Shown here: positions 53,196 to 64,000 of the stretch, one piece after another
Layout of the letters: every line of letters begins with the position of its first letter
Position numbering within the stretch: the first letter of the stretch is position 1
From: Dryomyza anilis
Lineage: Eukaryota; Arthropoda; Insecta; Diptera; Dryomyzidae
Length of the DNA stretch: 64,000 nt
Direction: 5' to 3'
Assembly (NCBI GenBank): GCA_951804985.1
Contig: OX638132.1
Location: forward strand, 85,998,696-86,062,695
Made by a program: the position numbers and the translations under genes
Notes under the pieces: model-generated
The model's database searches: none
What the model saw: only the letters and a program-made list of their open reading frames with translations
What the model was told of the DNA's origin: nothing

Positions 53196-54240
53196 GCGTA
53201 AAGAAATTAAAATAAATGAAATCAATTACAAAAAATCAATTACAAAATATATAGATACCCACAAAATGAAAACCTTGTTGGCACATATCCTACTTAAATT
53301 GTGTTATAGTACACATTGCGATAAATTCAGGAAATATTTACGCTGAATCATTAGGTCTACATGTGAGCAAATGAAATAATCTTGCATCAAGAAATATCAA
53401 TTGATCATGAGTTATATCGAGGAGGGTATACTGCTGCACTTTATTTAAACAAAGAAATTCTGTTAAATACGATATTAAGTAAAATTAAAACTTTGAGCTT
53501 GTTTTAGTTTATTGTATGCAGCACATTAAAGATTCTATTAACAGTTTGGCTGAATCATTCTCAAATGGATTTTTTTTTATATTTTTACAAATATTAAAAT
53601 GTGCTGCATAACAATGAAGCACATTTTCATTTAGCGTTACAGACTGTGTTAATGATTGATTTAAAGATGGTCTTACAATAATGAATTTACGATCAAAATT
53701 CCTTTTTTGGCTGAATCATTCATATTTTTACGTTTTTTTTTATATAAATTGTAATGTGCTACATTACGCAATGCACATTTATTTATAAAGTTTTTAGTCA
53801 TTAATATTAATTATATCTTTCTATCTTTGTAACGCCTTTAATAGGAAGCATATTTGAAAATGTTGTTTGTACACAGTAATAAAGTTCCAATAACACTACT
53901 CAACATGATTTTTCCTATGAGCATCACATACATCAATGCTATATAATTCGTAGGTGAAGATTTGTGACTACATGCTTCGTTTTTTCCTATTATATAACAT
54001 TTATAAGAAAATGGTAAACGAAATTTAAGCATTTTTTATCTAATACTTCGTAGTAAAAAATATGGTACGCTTTAACAAAAAAAATTCAAAAAACTTTTAA
54101 CACAATTTTTTTTTATTTTCAAAACTAATTTTAATATAAATATTAAAATTTTTTGAATCTAAAATCGAAATATTTTTAATATTTTTAGATAAAATTTTTT
54201 AATATTTTTTTAGCATTTACAATCTAATGATAAACAAAAT
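53196..54240. other. Intergenic with a duplicated 90-bp block
   Basis: GGCTGAATCATTC followed by an AT run and AATGTGCTxCAT occurs at 53549 and 53710. There is no gene. Confidence 0.45.
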
Positions 54241-54361
54241 AATTATTTATGACTGGGACTGAGACTAATGCTGGGACTGTCTGCATATTTAAATATCTTG
54301 GAAGACAATGGCAAACTTTCGAGAGTAAAAATACCGCCCCTGAAAAACTCTTATCACGTCG

Positions 54362-56177
54362 CACAGTGGGGCAGCTTGTACCAAAAGTTGGCGAAAACCT
54401 CAAAAATCAAATTGACCTCAGACTTCATTGTATAGTAAATTAAATTGCCTACAATGTTGCATCACTCAATTTTTATCATATGTATTCAAATATTCTCCAA
54501 ACTCACTCAAACACAGACAATTTTTCATAAGAATTGCAAAAAAATATTGTCGAATTTGTGATCAATTTTTCGTTTATTTTAAAAACCTTAAAAACTATTT
54601 TTTTTTTTATAATACAGCCATATTCTACATCTGGTTTTTATGATGTTTTTGCAATGTAATTGTTTTAGAAAATGTTCATACTTTAGAAAGAAAAAATGCT
54701 GGAGTAAATTCACTTTTTATATGTTTTTTTTCTAATTATTTTTCATTTACAAATTTGAAAACAAAAACGTTCCGGTCACGCTCCGGCAAAACTGATTACA
54801 TTCTTACTTAGTACACATATTCAATTTTTCAAAACACTAATGAAAATGTTGCCTTTTTTCGCATTTTCGGAGTTATTCACATTTTATCGACCGACCATTT
54901 ATACTAATATTAACATTTTCAACAGTTTTTGGTTGTGTGGGACGTACCACGACCACTTGTCCAAGCAAGTTGAAATTTGAACAAGTGAATTATACCAACG
55001 TAAAACTATATATTACAAAGATCCATTACTATAACTCTATCAATTTCCAATATATAACATTTTTGTTATTTGGGTGGTATCGCCCACTTGTACAATCAAG
55101 ATGAAATTTTGAGAACTGCATTATATTCACTAAAAACATTCTACTATAAAGTTGCATCACTGCACCCAGAAAAAAATCATGATAAATTGATAGTATTTCA
55201 ATAGAAAAACAATATTTTATACCATTAATATTGGTCAATAGGATGCGTCCCATTTGTTCAGTAATATTGAAACTGTTGATACAATGTGTGGTTATACCAT
55301 ATATTTTATAATGTGATATTTTAATTACAATAAGAAAGACCTATACAAATTTAATGATACGTATTATTAATTTTATGGTATAGTCGAATTACATTTTCCT
55401 AATAATTTATTAAAACAAAAATGTATTTCAGTTAATTTATTGTATATATTATTTTATTTAAATGTCGAAATTGATATTCACTTTTACAACATACACATAA
55501 AAAGACACTTCTTGCTGCAAAAGGTTATAACACATTTAATGTTTGCTTTAGTTTCCAATAATTGATTGTAGTACTTGAGTCTGCAGTTGTTCCGTTCCCA
55601 TAATAGAAGTTCGATGTATTATTTAAGTTCTGTAATAAATAAAAATATAAATAAATATATAAATATAATTTATTTACATTATATACATTGAGTCCTTACC
55701 AATGTCGGGTTTAATAATGTGGATTAGTTCAAAACACGCAAAATGACGTACAAAACGACATTTTTGTATTTGTTTTATGTTTTTTTTTACACCACGTTTA
55801 TTATTATAGGAGGAATTTAAAAAAGGAGGAAAATAAAAATATTGAAATATTTAAATTTATGGTATTGAATTTTTCAAATACTATTGAATTAATTAGAAAA
55901 CTTTTGATTTAAAAAGAAAAAACTATTAATACATGCACCATAAGATCAATGGTCGTACTATAAAGTACTTAATGGTACATTTTCTTCTGAGTGTGTAGCT
56001 CCCGTAATTCCCAACATATATTAAATCAATAATTTCAGTTGTATGGGAGGTACCACGCCCACTCTTAAAATTCAACATCTTAATGTGGATTATTAAATTT
56101 GTATATACAATCTATTTTCCTAAAAATAACACAATTTGAAGTTTTCGCCAATTTTTGGTACTCCCTGCCCCACTGTG
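54362..56177. mobile_element. Non-autonomous Transib-type element
   Basis: The tips CACAGTGGGGCAG are inverted and identical for 13 bases, and similarity extends to GGCGAAAAC about 38 bases in. The flanking duplication is CGTCG on both sides (54357-54361, 56178-56182). A CACAGTG start and a 5-bp CG-rich duplication are the signature of Transib. The interior has no RAG1-like transposase and holds a MITE at 55163-55993. Confidence 0.88.
55163..55993. mobile_element. 831-bp MITE with CACYCAGAA ends, copy 2
   Basis: The same ends and body as 29335-30187. It is flanked by TG on both sides and nested inside the Transib-type element. Confidence 0.8.
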
Positions 56178-56182
56178 CGTCG

Positions 56183-58100
56183 ATCGAATTCAAATGGTCA
56201 GAGAACTCGACCTAGGTTCTTCAGAGAACCCATGTTGTTTTTATTATTATTGTTAATAATCAAATATTCTTTGTTTTATTTCATGGCTATAACTTTAATT
56301 TTCTTATTGCAATTATTGAACTTATAAAATTTCATTAATTCTGGTTGAAATTGCAATATTAAACTGGAAATTACTCTCACGCAAGTTAAACAGGTACTTA
56401 ACATCTTTTAGTATCAATTTAATGGTATAAACATTTAATAAAATCGAATTTAAACAGAATAATTGTTATTTCCGTTAATTTAATATATACCATTCAATTA
56501 AAAAAAAAACTACAATTACCTTAATTTGTAAAATTTCATATTTTTGTCCTTCATGTAGGCTTATAATTAGCTATCAATAACATGATTTCAATTTATGATT
56601 GCATTGCTGTATATAAAACATATTTTCGGTTACCCCAGTGACTTTAACAAAATAATAAAAACCATTTCCGCAAAGTAATGACTTAATTTAAAATGAAAAT
56701 ACCTTATTAAATTAACTTATCGTCATTTTGTAGTTTGTTAAACGTGTTTCGATACGGCTTTTTTTGATTGATTTCAATGTTGAATCTGGTCCATTGGTCG
56801 TTGACTTCTTTGTTACTTCGGAAGATATAAACAAAAAATATATGTAACAAGAATAAAGAGTGAAAGGATGTGTCAGTGACACCTTCGCTGTATAAAATAT
56901 ACAGTTTATTTTTATATTCAAATTAAATTAAATTAAACTAAACTAGTTTTGTTAGAATTTACAATAACCTCCGCTTGACCTTTACAAGTGGTCGCTGCCT
57001 GACTATATCTGGAGTTGCTTCCGTTCCATAAATGATCTGTTCAAATAAAAACAATAAAAAAAACATCCAAGTTTTTACATTTTTGGTAGGTGGTTTTGCG
57101 CTTCATCTTTGACGCCATCATTAAAATCGAATCACATTTTTGTTAGTTGTATCTTTGATTTTTCTATACGTAAAGATTCGAACAAAAGAAGTGCCAATTT
57201 TATGTTTTTAATACGTACATGTGCCAAATATGTTGGCGTTTAAGTTCAAGGTCAACATCGTTATTCATTAATTTAGGCATTATTGCCCAATATGGATTTT
57301 TTTCTTTATAGCTACAAACTATGTTACAATAATTTCAATGTGTTATATTCGGACCTAAGCTTAATGAAATCAGAGCTGATCAAATTAAATCAGGTTGATT
57401 TTTAATTTATAACATTCCGCGCATACTGGATGTGACATATTATTGAATTACATTACAATGAGATAAATAGTAGAAACGGATAAATAGTATTTCTGTTTTA
57501 AATAAAATTATTTTCCATATTATTGTACAATAAAAAACTTGAATAGTACTGATTTCAAAACATGTTAATGATATTAATAAAATTATAATTGAAAAATTTA
57601 ATGTATGAGTATTTCCCGGGACTTCAAACGGAGTCCTTAAAACTTTCACTTAAAACTTTGATATTTCGAAGGAATATTAATGAATTTACAGAATGAACAG
57701 AGCTATGCATATACAAAATATTTAGAAACTCTATACGGTACATTAAAAGTTAAAAATTAAATAGTGGTCGATTCGGACGGGACAGAAACGGAAGTGCATG
57801 AAGTGCATGTTGAGGTTCAAATGGAAATTCAAAAAAATCAGCGAATTTTGTATACAAATATTTTTTTTGAATTATTTTAAAAAATAGCTGAGATAATGTG
57901 CTTTATTTGAGAATATAAACTTTGTTTCTAAAATGTATACTTTTTTAATAATAAATCACAGATAATTTCGGACAGGGCATTCTGGACGAGACAAAAAGTT
58001 TTTTCTTTTTCTAAAAATACTTTTTGCGTACAAATTATTTTTTTGAATTATTTAAAAATATAGCTGTATATGTACACTTTTTTCCGTAAGTTTTTAGTTA
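56183..58100. other. Intergenic, no gene seen
   Basis: AT-rich DNA without a supported exon. Short CGGAC-GGAC motifs at about 57775 and 57965 recur near 61073. Confidence 0.45.
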
Positions 58101-58332
58101 TCTATATATATAAAACTCTTGGTCCATCTGTCAGTCGGTCGGTCTGTCTGTCTGTCTCTCTGTTTGTTCCAGCATCACGTCTAAACCACTGAACCGATTT
58201 AACTGAAATTTTGTAACAGGATACTATGGAGTCCGGAGGGTGTCATAGGCTATATATGGACAAAGGGGCGTGGTATCTCCCATACAACCTAAACATTCTA
58301 AACGACATAACTCAGCACTTTCACAAGCTAAA

Positions 58333-59130
58333 ACGAGTTGGGAAAGTTAGGTCACATGGGTAAGTTTGGTCACATGGGGCGGATTTTTATAGTCGGTCGG
58401 GCCCGACTATGGAATACCCTACACCTTTGGTGGGGATATTAACCCTCAGAATATTATTCATATATTAGAAATTTACGTCTTATATCCCCATAATTTAAAA
58501 AAATTATATAAAGTATAAAAAACTAAAAAAACAAATTTGAAAAATATAATTGGGCGGACCACGCCTATATTTAAAATTTTGAAAGGCTAATATTTCATAG
58601 ATTTGATTTTAATAATTTACGGATCAAATTTCTACTATGAAAACCCTGGAAATAATGAAAAAAAAAGTGGGCGGATCACGCCCATTTTTGGACCACATAT
58701 TTTTAGGTGAATTCTAACAATACGTTTTAAATTTTATAACTGTACCTTGAATACTTTTCGAGTTATTAGTTCCGAAAGAGTTATATAAAAGTGACTTGTA
58801 TGGGAGGTGGGCGTGTCCGTTGATCGATTTGGCTCATTTTCAAACTCAGTTCCTACTTTTGGCTAAAATATACTGAGACGAAATTTCATCGCATTCTGAT
58901 CAGTATTTCTCAAGTTATTCTGTATTCGGACAGCAAGACAGCAAGACAGCAAGACAGCAAGACAGCAAGACGGACAGACAGACAGACAGACGGACATGGC
59001 TAAACGGACTCGGGTAGTGATGCTGATCAAGAATATATATACTTTTCCATACCGGACACGCCTCCTAAGGGGCGTTATAATATATGCACAAAGTTAATAT
59101 ACCCTGTACCTCATAGGTGTAGGGTATAAA
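58333..59130. repeat. Dispersed repeat R, most complete copy
   Basis: GAGTTGGGAAAGTTAGGTCACAT start, GTCGGGCCCGAC palindrome, GACAGCAA and GACAGACG runs, ATGCTGATCAAGAATATATA and TGTAGGGTATAAA end. The motif set is common in dispersed repeats of flies, as far as I recall. Confidence 0.65.
58931..58995. repeat. GACAGCAA / GACAGACG microsatellite
   Basis: Tandem 9-bp GACAGCAA-type units grade into 4-bp GACA units. Confidence 0.8.
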
Positions 59131-59189
59131 GATACAAAATACAAAAAAATATAATACAAAAAAATATATACAAAAGCAACCACACATTA

Positions 59190-59590
59190 AAACTCACCAC
59201 AATGAAACTCACCACACTAAAATTCACCACACTAAAACTTACCACAATAAAATTCACCACACTGAAACTCATCACAATAAAATTCACCACACTTAAACTC
59301 ACCACACTAAAACTTACCACACTAAAACTCACCACACCAAAATTCATCTCACCTTAACTCACCACATTGAAACTCACTACATAAAAACTCACCACACTAA
59401 AATTTCTACAGTGAAAACTCTACTGGGAAGAATTCTACGGGAAAGAATTCTACCGGGATGAGTTCTATGGGAAGATTTCTACCGGGTAGAATTCACGGGA
59501 AAGCGTTCTATGGGGAAGAATTTTACATAGAAGATTTCTACTGGGAAGAAATCTAGGGCGAAATATTCTACGGGGAAGCGCAGTCTGAGA
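59190..59590. repeat. Two-part minisatellite, copy 1
   Basis: The left part is units of ACTCACCACACTAAA (about 15 bp). The right part is units of GGGAAGAATTCTAC (about 14-16 bp). Confidence 0.85.
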
Positions 59591-60699
59591 AAGAATTGTA
59601 TTTGAGAATAGTTTTTTTTTCACGGAGAATAATTATTTGGTTATTATAATTATAAAACACATAAAAACTTCCACAACGAAGCACGGGCCCCTGTGGCACG
59701 GGCCCTCGCTCCATATCTTTGAATTCACAAAATCTTGGCACGAGTGGTGCACGGGTCCAGCCAGTTTCGTAATAAATCACAGAATAATTTGGTACGCTGC
59801 GAATGGAAATTTGCTCTACTATTTTTGCTAAACATAAGTTATATCTGACAATATTAATAATCATTACTACGAAATGAAAAGTGATGTACGATACGAATTT
59901 TTATACTATTTTGAGAATAAAACACTTTTTTGATATTTTTATACTGTGATTTTACATTTTTGGTACACGGATAGAAAAGATTTCTTTGAATGTAATTATA
60001 ACGTAATTCGAAATCAGCATATAAATATTAGGAGTAAAAACTAATTACATCATAATTGAATTGTATGATTATTTTTTTCAGATAGAAATATTATTATACC
60101 ATATTTAAACATAAATTGCTTTAATCGCGGATTTACATTAATTTAGTATATTAATATTTCTGTAGAAATATATATTTTTCATCAGATATTAATATATGTA
60201 TGTTTGATATTTCCACTATTTAACACACCCAACGTCAATAAATGGTTCCTTGAATTATATGTATTTGGTTATTCGTGATTGTTACTGGATGACAACGAAT
60301 TTAAAAATAAAAGCATTATTTTCATTATATGTATGTTTGGTACTACGATATCACAATTAAATAACAACGCTGCCTACTTTTAGCACTCAGTAACACTGAC
60401 ATTTTTACGTTTCATATAGTTCAAAAGTTTTTTTTGGTGGAAGAATTTGTTTTAATACAGCCAATTACTGTTACTACCAGAAATATTCAATTCATCCGTA
60501 ATTTACAGAACTCAAAATAGGAAAAATAGATGGAAATAAAATTATTAAATATAAATAAAAGATGTGTAATAATAAAAGTTTAAGTTTATAATTATATAAT
60601 ATAAATAAAAAAAAAAATGTAATTTTAAAAAAGGGAAAAATTAATATTGTGTAAAGAAGATATTAATTAGCACTAAATTTACACTTTTTTACATTAAAA

Positions 60700-60835
60700 T
60701 TAAATGTAAACATAAATATGTTTCCATGTAAATAAAGTGTTTTTCACATTCAAACATATATATGTTTGCAAGAACGCCAAAAATTATTCATTATAAACAT
60801 AAATATGTTTGAAAGAAAACAAACATATGTTTGGC
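60700..60835. repeat. Cluster of AAACATATATATGTTT palindromes
   Basis: Four to five palindromes of the form AAACATA-TATGTTT occur in 135 bp. Confidence 0.6.
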
Positions 60836-61840
60836 ATTTATTATAATAATGTTTCGCAATGAAATAATTCCTTTGTTTGTATACAGCTCCAAAGATTTAT
60901 GCAATGCTTGCAAAATTTTGTTTGGGAGAGCACTTTTTTGCAGCGTGTACTCAAAGTTCCGGACGGAACAGATTTCAATTAGATGTAAATGTTTGTCTAG
61001 AATTACTAGAAAATATATGTTTACATTTTTGAAAATATCGAGGAAATTCTGTTTTAGAAACAGAGGATTACGGACGGGACACTCTTATACAAAAATCGAA
61101 ATTATTTATATTCACATATTTACGATTCCAAATCCACAATTATTTCAAAGATTTCAGCATGTTGAATTATTCGATTGACGTTTTTCTCAAAATTTGATAT
61201 AATTAATGTCATATATAAATAAAATAAATTTGTTATAATATTAATTAATAAAATTTGAATAATGGATGTAAATGAACGCTTATTCATTGTTTTATTTAAA
61301 AATAATTAATAATTTGAATAGCATAAATAATACATTTTTATATGCGAAATTTAAAAAAAACCAAAATATTACTAAATGTTTTTGTAATATTATAATTTTG
61401 TCAAAAATAACAAGTAACAAAAAAAAATTAAAATAACAAAAACAAAACTGTTCGTATAGCCATCGCAACCATTAATGATTGTTTTATGTTAATATAAATG
61501 TAAAGTTAACAAACTTTTTATGAGCCAAATTAAAACAACTCGTGTTTGTAATTTTGCGTTTGCATAAAATATAATTTTACTTTTTATTAAAATTAAAATA
61601 TAAAATGTGCAGGAATTTGTGTTCAATAAGGATTTAATAAAATACTAAAATATACTGAATTCCATAATATATTTTATTCAAATATACAAATTATAAAAAT
61701 ATAAGTCACACAGTTACAAAACAGGTATCTTATACATTCAGAAAACAGAGTCCTAATATAAGGTAACAATTGAAATTGAAAGATTGATGTTTGATAATTT
61801 AACGAATTATCAAAACGGAATGTTGATGATCGTTTTGCTT

Positions 61841-61890
61841 TGTATGTATGTATGTATGTATGTATGTATGTATGTATGTATGTATGTATG
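61841..61890. repeat. (TGTA)n microsatellite
   Basis: About twelve tandem TGTA units. Confidence 0.95.
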
Positions 61891-61940
61891 TCTGTATGTT
61901 CCGAATAGATGTCTAAACGGCTGAACCGAATTGAATAAAA

Positions 61941-62221
61941 TTTTAACGCAATTTGTATGTTAGGTCCGGGCAGAGTAAAGGGTTTTTCAATAAGAGCGCT
62001 ACAAAAGTTTTTTTCAAGGGTTTTTCCATCATGAAATGGCAAACCTGACTGAAGAGAAATGTCAAAAGAGCGGCAAGAAATATGGCGTCGTTTGCTGTCC
62101 CTGTCGCTCTACTTTTGTAGCGTCCCTGTTGAAAAACCCTTGAAAAAAAGCTTTTGTATCGCTCTTATTGAAAAACCCTTTACTCTGCCCGGACCTAACA
62201 TACAAATTGCGTCAACATTTT
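61941..62221. repeat. Long nested palindrome with mariner-type tips
   Basis: Outer arms (AATTTGTATGTTAGGTCCGG start) pair over about 75 bp. The centre (about 62019-62142) is a second inverted element whose AAGGGTTTTTC tips match the dead mariner at 34383. Confidence 0.8.
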
Positions 62222-62337
62222 ATTCCCTTTACAAGCTATATCTCGGTGAGATTGGTGGACTGGGCGTGGCAGTTCCCAAGCCATTATATATATCCATTTA
62301 AAACAGTCTTGCCGAATGTGGACGGGATCGGACCACG

Positions 62338-62575
62338 GAAGGTCACCACAACGAAACTCACCACACTAAAACTGACCACACCAAAATTCACCACACTAAA
62401 ACTCACCACACTAAAATTCACCATACTAAAATCGACCACACTGAAACAAACCACACTAAAACTCACCACACTAAAACTTCTACTGGGAAAAACTATACGA
62501 GGAAGAATTCTACGGGAAAGAATTCTACCGGGAATAATTCTACTGGAAAGCGTTCTACGGGGAAGATATAAATAA
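62338..62575. repeat. Two-part minisatellite, copy 2
   Basis: The same two unit types, in the same order, as 59190-59590. A right end with hairpin TGCACGAATCGTGCA and CTAG|T follows at 62661. Confidence 0.85.
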
Positions 62576-62661
62576 TAAAAATGATTTTTTATATTAAAAA
62601 AATCACTCCATATCCTTGCATTCACAAAATCTTTGCACGAATCGTGCACGAGTCCAGCTAG

Positions 62662-63340
62662 TATCTTATAAAATCCTTTTTATATTACTGGAATATTTTC
62701 TGAGTATTTTTTAAATTCCGATTTTAGGAAACAGAAAAAAAAACATGAATTATTAACCCTTTCTGCTACATGTATCGTAAACTTTTATCTGATTTAATTA
62801 ATTTTCAACAGTGTCGAAAATCTATTAGCATGCGCACATAAAAGAAATATATTACTATAAATTTATACTAAAATATAATACAATAAACGTTAATTCAGAA
62901 ATTAGATAAAATATGTTTTTATTGCATTTGCATACAAAATACATTTGAGGTCATTTCATGACCGTACTATCAAAAGCATGAATAGAAACCAAATCATTTA
63001 ACTGTTTTGGTTTTTTTCCGCTGTTTCGGTATTCCGGTTCCATGTTGCGGTTTTGGTTTCTGTATTTTTGTCTATATTTTAAATATTTTGAACAAAAACC
63101 AGAATTATTTTACGAACACTTAAAATAAAAACAAATTAATAACAAATTAAAATAGATAAATATATTACATAGTTTTGACTAAATTTAAATTTTGTCTGTT
63201 TTAGTTTTTCATACTTTGAAAATGGTTTCAAAATCTGTTTGAATCCGAAATCGGTTTTGGATATCAGTTTATTTATGATTTTTTTTTGAAGGGTTCAGTT
63301 ACGTTGCAATATCGGTTTCGGTTATCATGTTAATGGGTTG
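62662..63340. other. Intergenic, no feature seen
   Basis: AT-rich DNA without gene or clear repeat. Confidence 0.5.
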
Positions 63341-63349
63341 GGCTTGAAA

Positions 63350-63478
63350 TGCCCAAACACAAAATCCCCAAATACAAAAACCCCAAACAAAATTCCCAAC
63401 ACACAAAAACCCCAAACACAAAAGCCCCAAAACACAAAAGCCCCAAATACAAAATCCTCAAAAACAAAATCCCATTTT
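63350..63478. repeat. Minisatellite CCCCAAACACAAAAG
   Basis: About eight irregular units of 12-17 bp. Confidence 0.85.
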
Positions 63479-63645
63479 TTTTGTACAGTTAAATTCTTTT
63501 TTTCAACATAATTAAGGAAATTATAATAAAATTAGTGAAATAATTATGAAACACACCATTATTAAGCAAACCAAATATTGAATTTAGAGCACATTTCAGA
63601 TTCTGGGTATTTTTATGTATTTTACAATTTAATATTTGGGTCCTT

Positions 63646-63745
63646 TGTGTTTGAGACTTTTGTGTTTGTGGCATATGTGTTTGGGGCTTTTCTGTTTGAG
63701 GATTTTGTGTTTGAGTCTTCTGTGTTTGGGGCTTATTCAAAACCT
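63646..63745. repeat. Same minisatellite in reverse orientation
   Basis: CTTTTGTGTTTGGGG-type units are the reverse complement of 63350-63478, separated by 167 bp. Confidence 0.85.
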
Positions 63746-64000
63746 TGGGGCCATTTTAATGCATGCTCAAAATTGAGATTTTTTGTGCATTTCCAAAAAA
63801 ATGTCAACCACGACCGACAAATTAAAAATGCTCAAATCTTTGAAATAACGGTGGATTTGGAATCGTAAAAATGTGAATTTAAAAATCTGAAGAGAAAATT
63901 CTATTCTGTTAACAGTAACGGATAAAAAAATAGACATGTAGTTACGTTACTATTAGACATTTGCATAAGTGCATTTGAAACCCACTTCAAGGCATTCACT

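Larger units (their letters stand above)
58101..59764 (+). mobile_element. Helitron-like non-autonomous unit
   Basis: The left end is A|TCTATATATATAAAACTC. The right end is a short hairpin (GCAC-GAGTG-GTGC) and then a CCAG|T that looks like a mutated CTAG|T. This fits Helitron insertion between A and T. The unit holds dispersed repeat R and a two-part minisatellite. A related right half is at 61841-62661. Confidence 0.55.

Noticed and set aside
59111..59347. 78-codon minus-strand open frame of VVSFSV repeats
   Set aside because: It is the translation of the CAC-rich minisatellite.
58931..59400. CRISPR array
   Set aside because: The repeats are short, directly tandem and without unique spacers, in a eukaryotic genome.
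60831..61178. 115-codon open frame
   Set aside because: There is no domain, and part of the sequence is an inverted repeat copy found again near 63830.
62168..62649. Open frames on both strands with TTLKLTT or RRILP repeats
   Set aside because: They are translations of the two-part minisatellite and the palindrome arm.

Overview
The window is AT-rich nuclear DNA from an insect, most likely a higher fly (Brachycera/Schizophora). The reasons are its spliced genes with GT-AG introns, fly-like versions of conserved animal genes, and a dense load of dipteran-type transposable elements. The species cannot be named from the sequence.

Three protein-coding genes were rebuilt from splice sites, reading phase and family motifs. 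(1) Positions 2231-26288 (+) hold the main part of a theta-type diacylglycerol kinase (DGKQ orthologue; I believe the Drosophila counterpart is CG31187). The window has the end of the first C1 zinc finger, two further C1 fingers, a very large disordered exon, Ras-association-like and RRM-like regions, and the complete kinase catalytic and accessory domains. Earlier exons lie upstream of the window. The gene has two homologous alternative last exons (23729-23938 and 26112-26288). (2) Positions 31893-33818 (+) hold a complete four-exon TMEM179-type four-pass membrane protein of 229 residues. (3) Positions 45117-36361 (-) hold a complete ten-exon UBASH3/TULA (Sts) gene of 745 residues, with UBA, 2H phosphoesterase, SH3 and histidine-phosphatase domains (Drosophila counterpart probably CG13604). 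Genes 2 and 3 converge.

The functional links are broad. The kinase turns over diacylglycerol, the UBASH3 protein is a ubiquitin-binding tyrosine-phosphatase-type regulator, and TMEM179 has no established function. Nothing in the sequence shows that the three act in one pathway.

Everything else is intron or intergenic DNA packed with mobile elements, many non-autonomous and nested. They include a Transib-type element with CACAGTG ends and a CGTCG target duplication (54362-56177), a hAT-type element (16114-17841), P-like MITEs with 8-bp duplications, a PIF/Harbinger-like MITE, a family with ATTT duplications that carries an internal tRNA-derived SINE, a decayed DD41D mariner, two decayed non-LTR reverse transcriptase fragments, and Helitron-like units with minisatellites. 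Positions 45118-64000 contain no gene I can support and are a repeat graveyard. Several insertions can be checked inside the window because an empty copy of the host repeat is also present.
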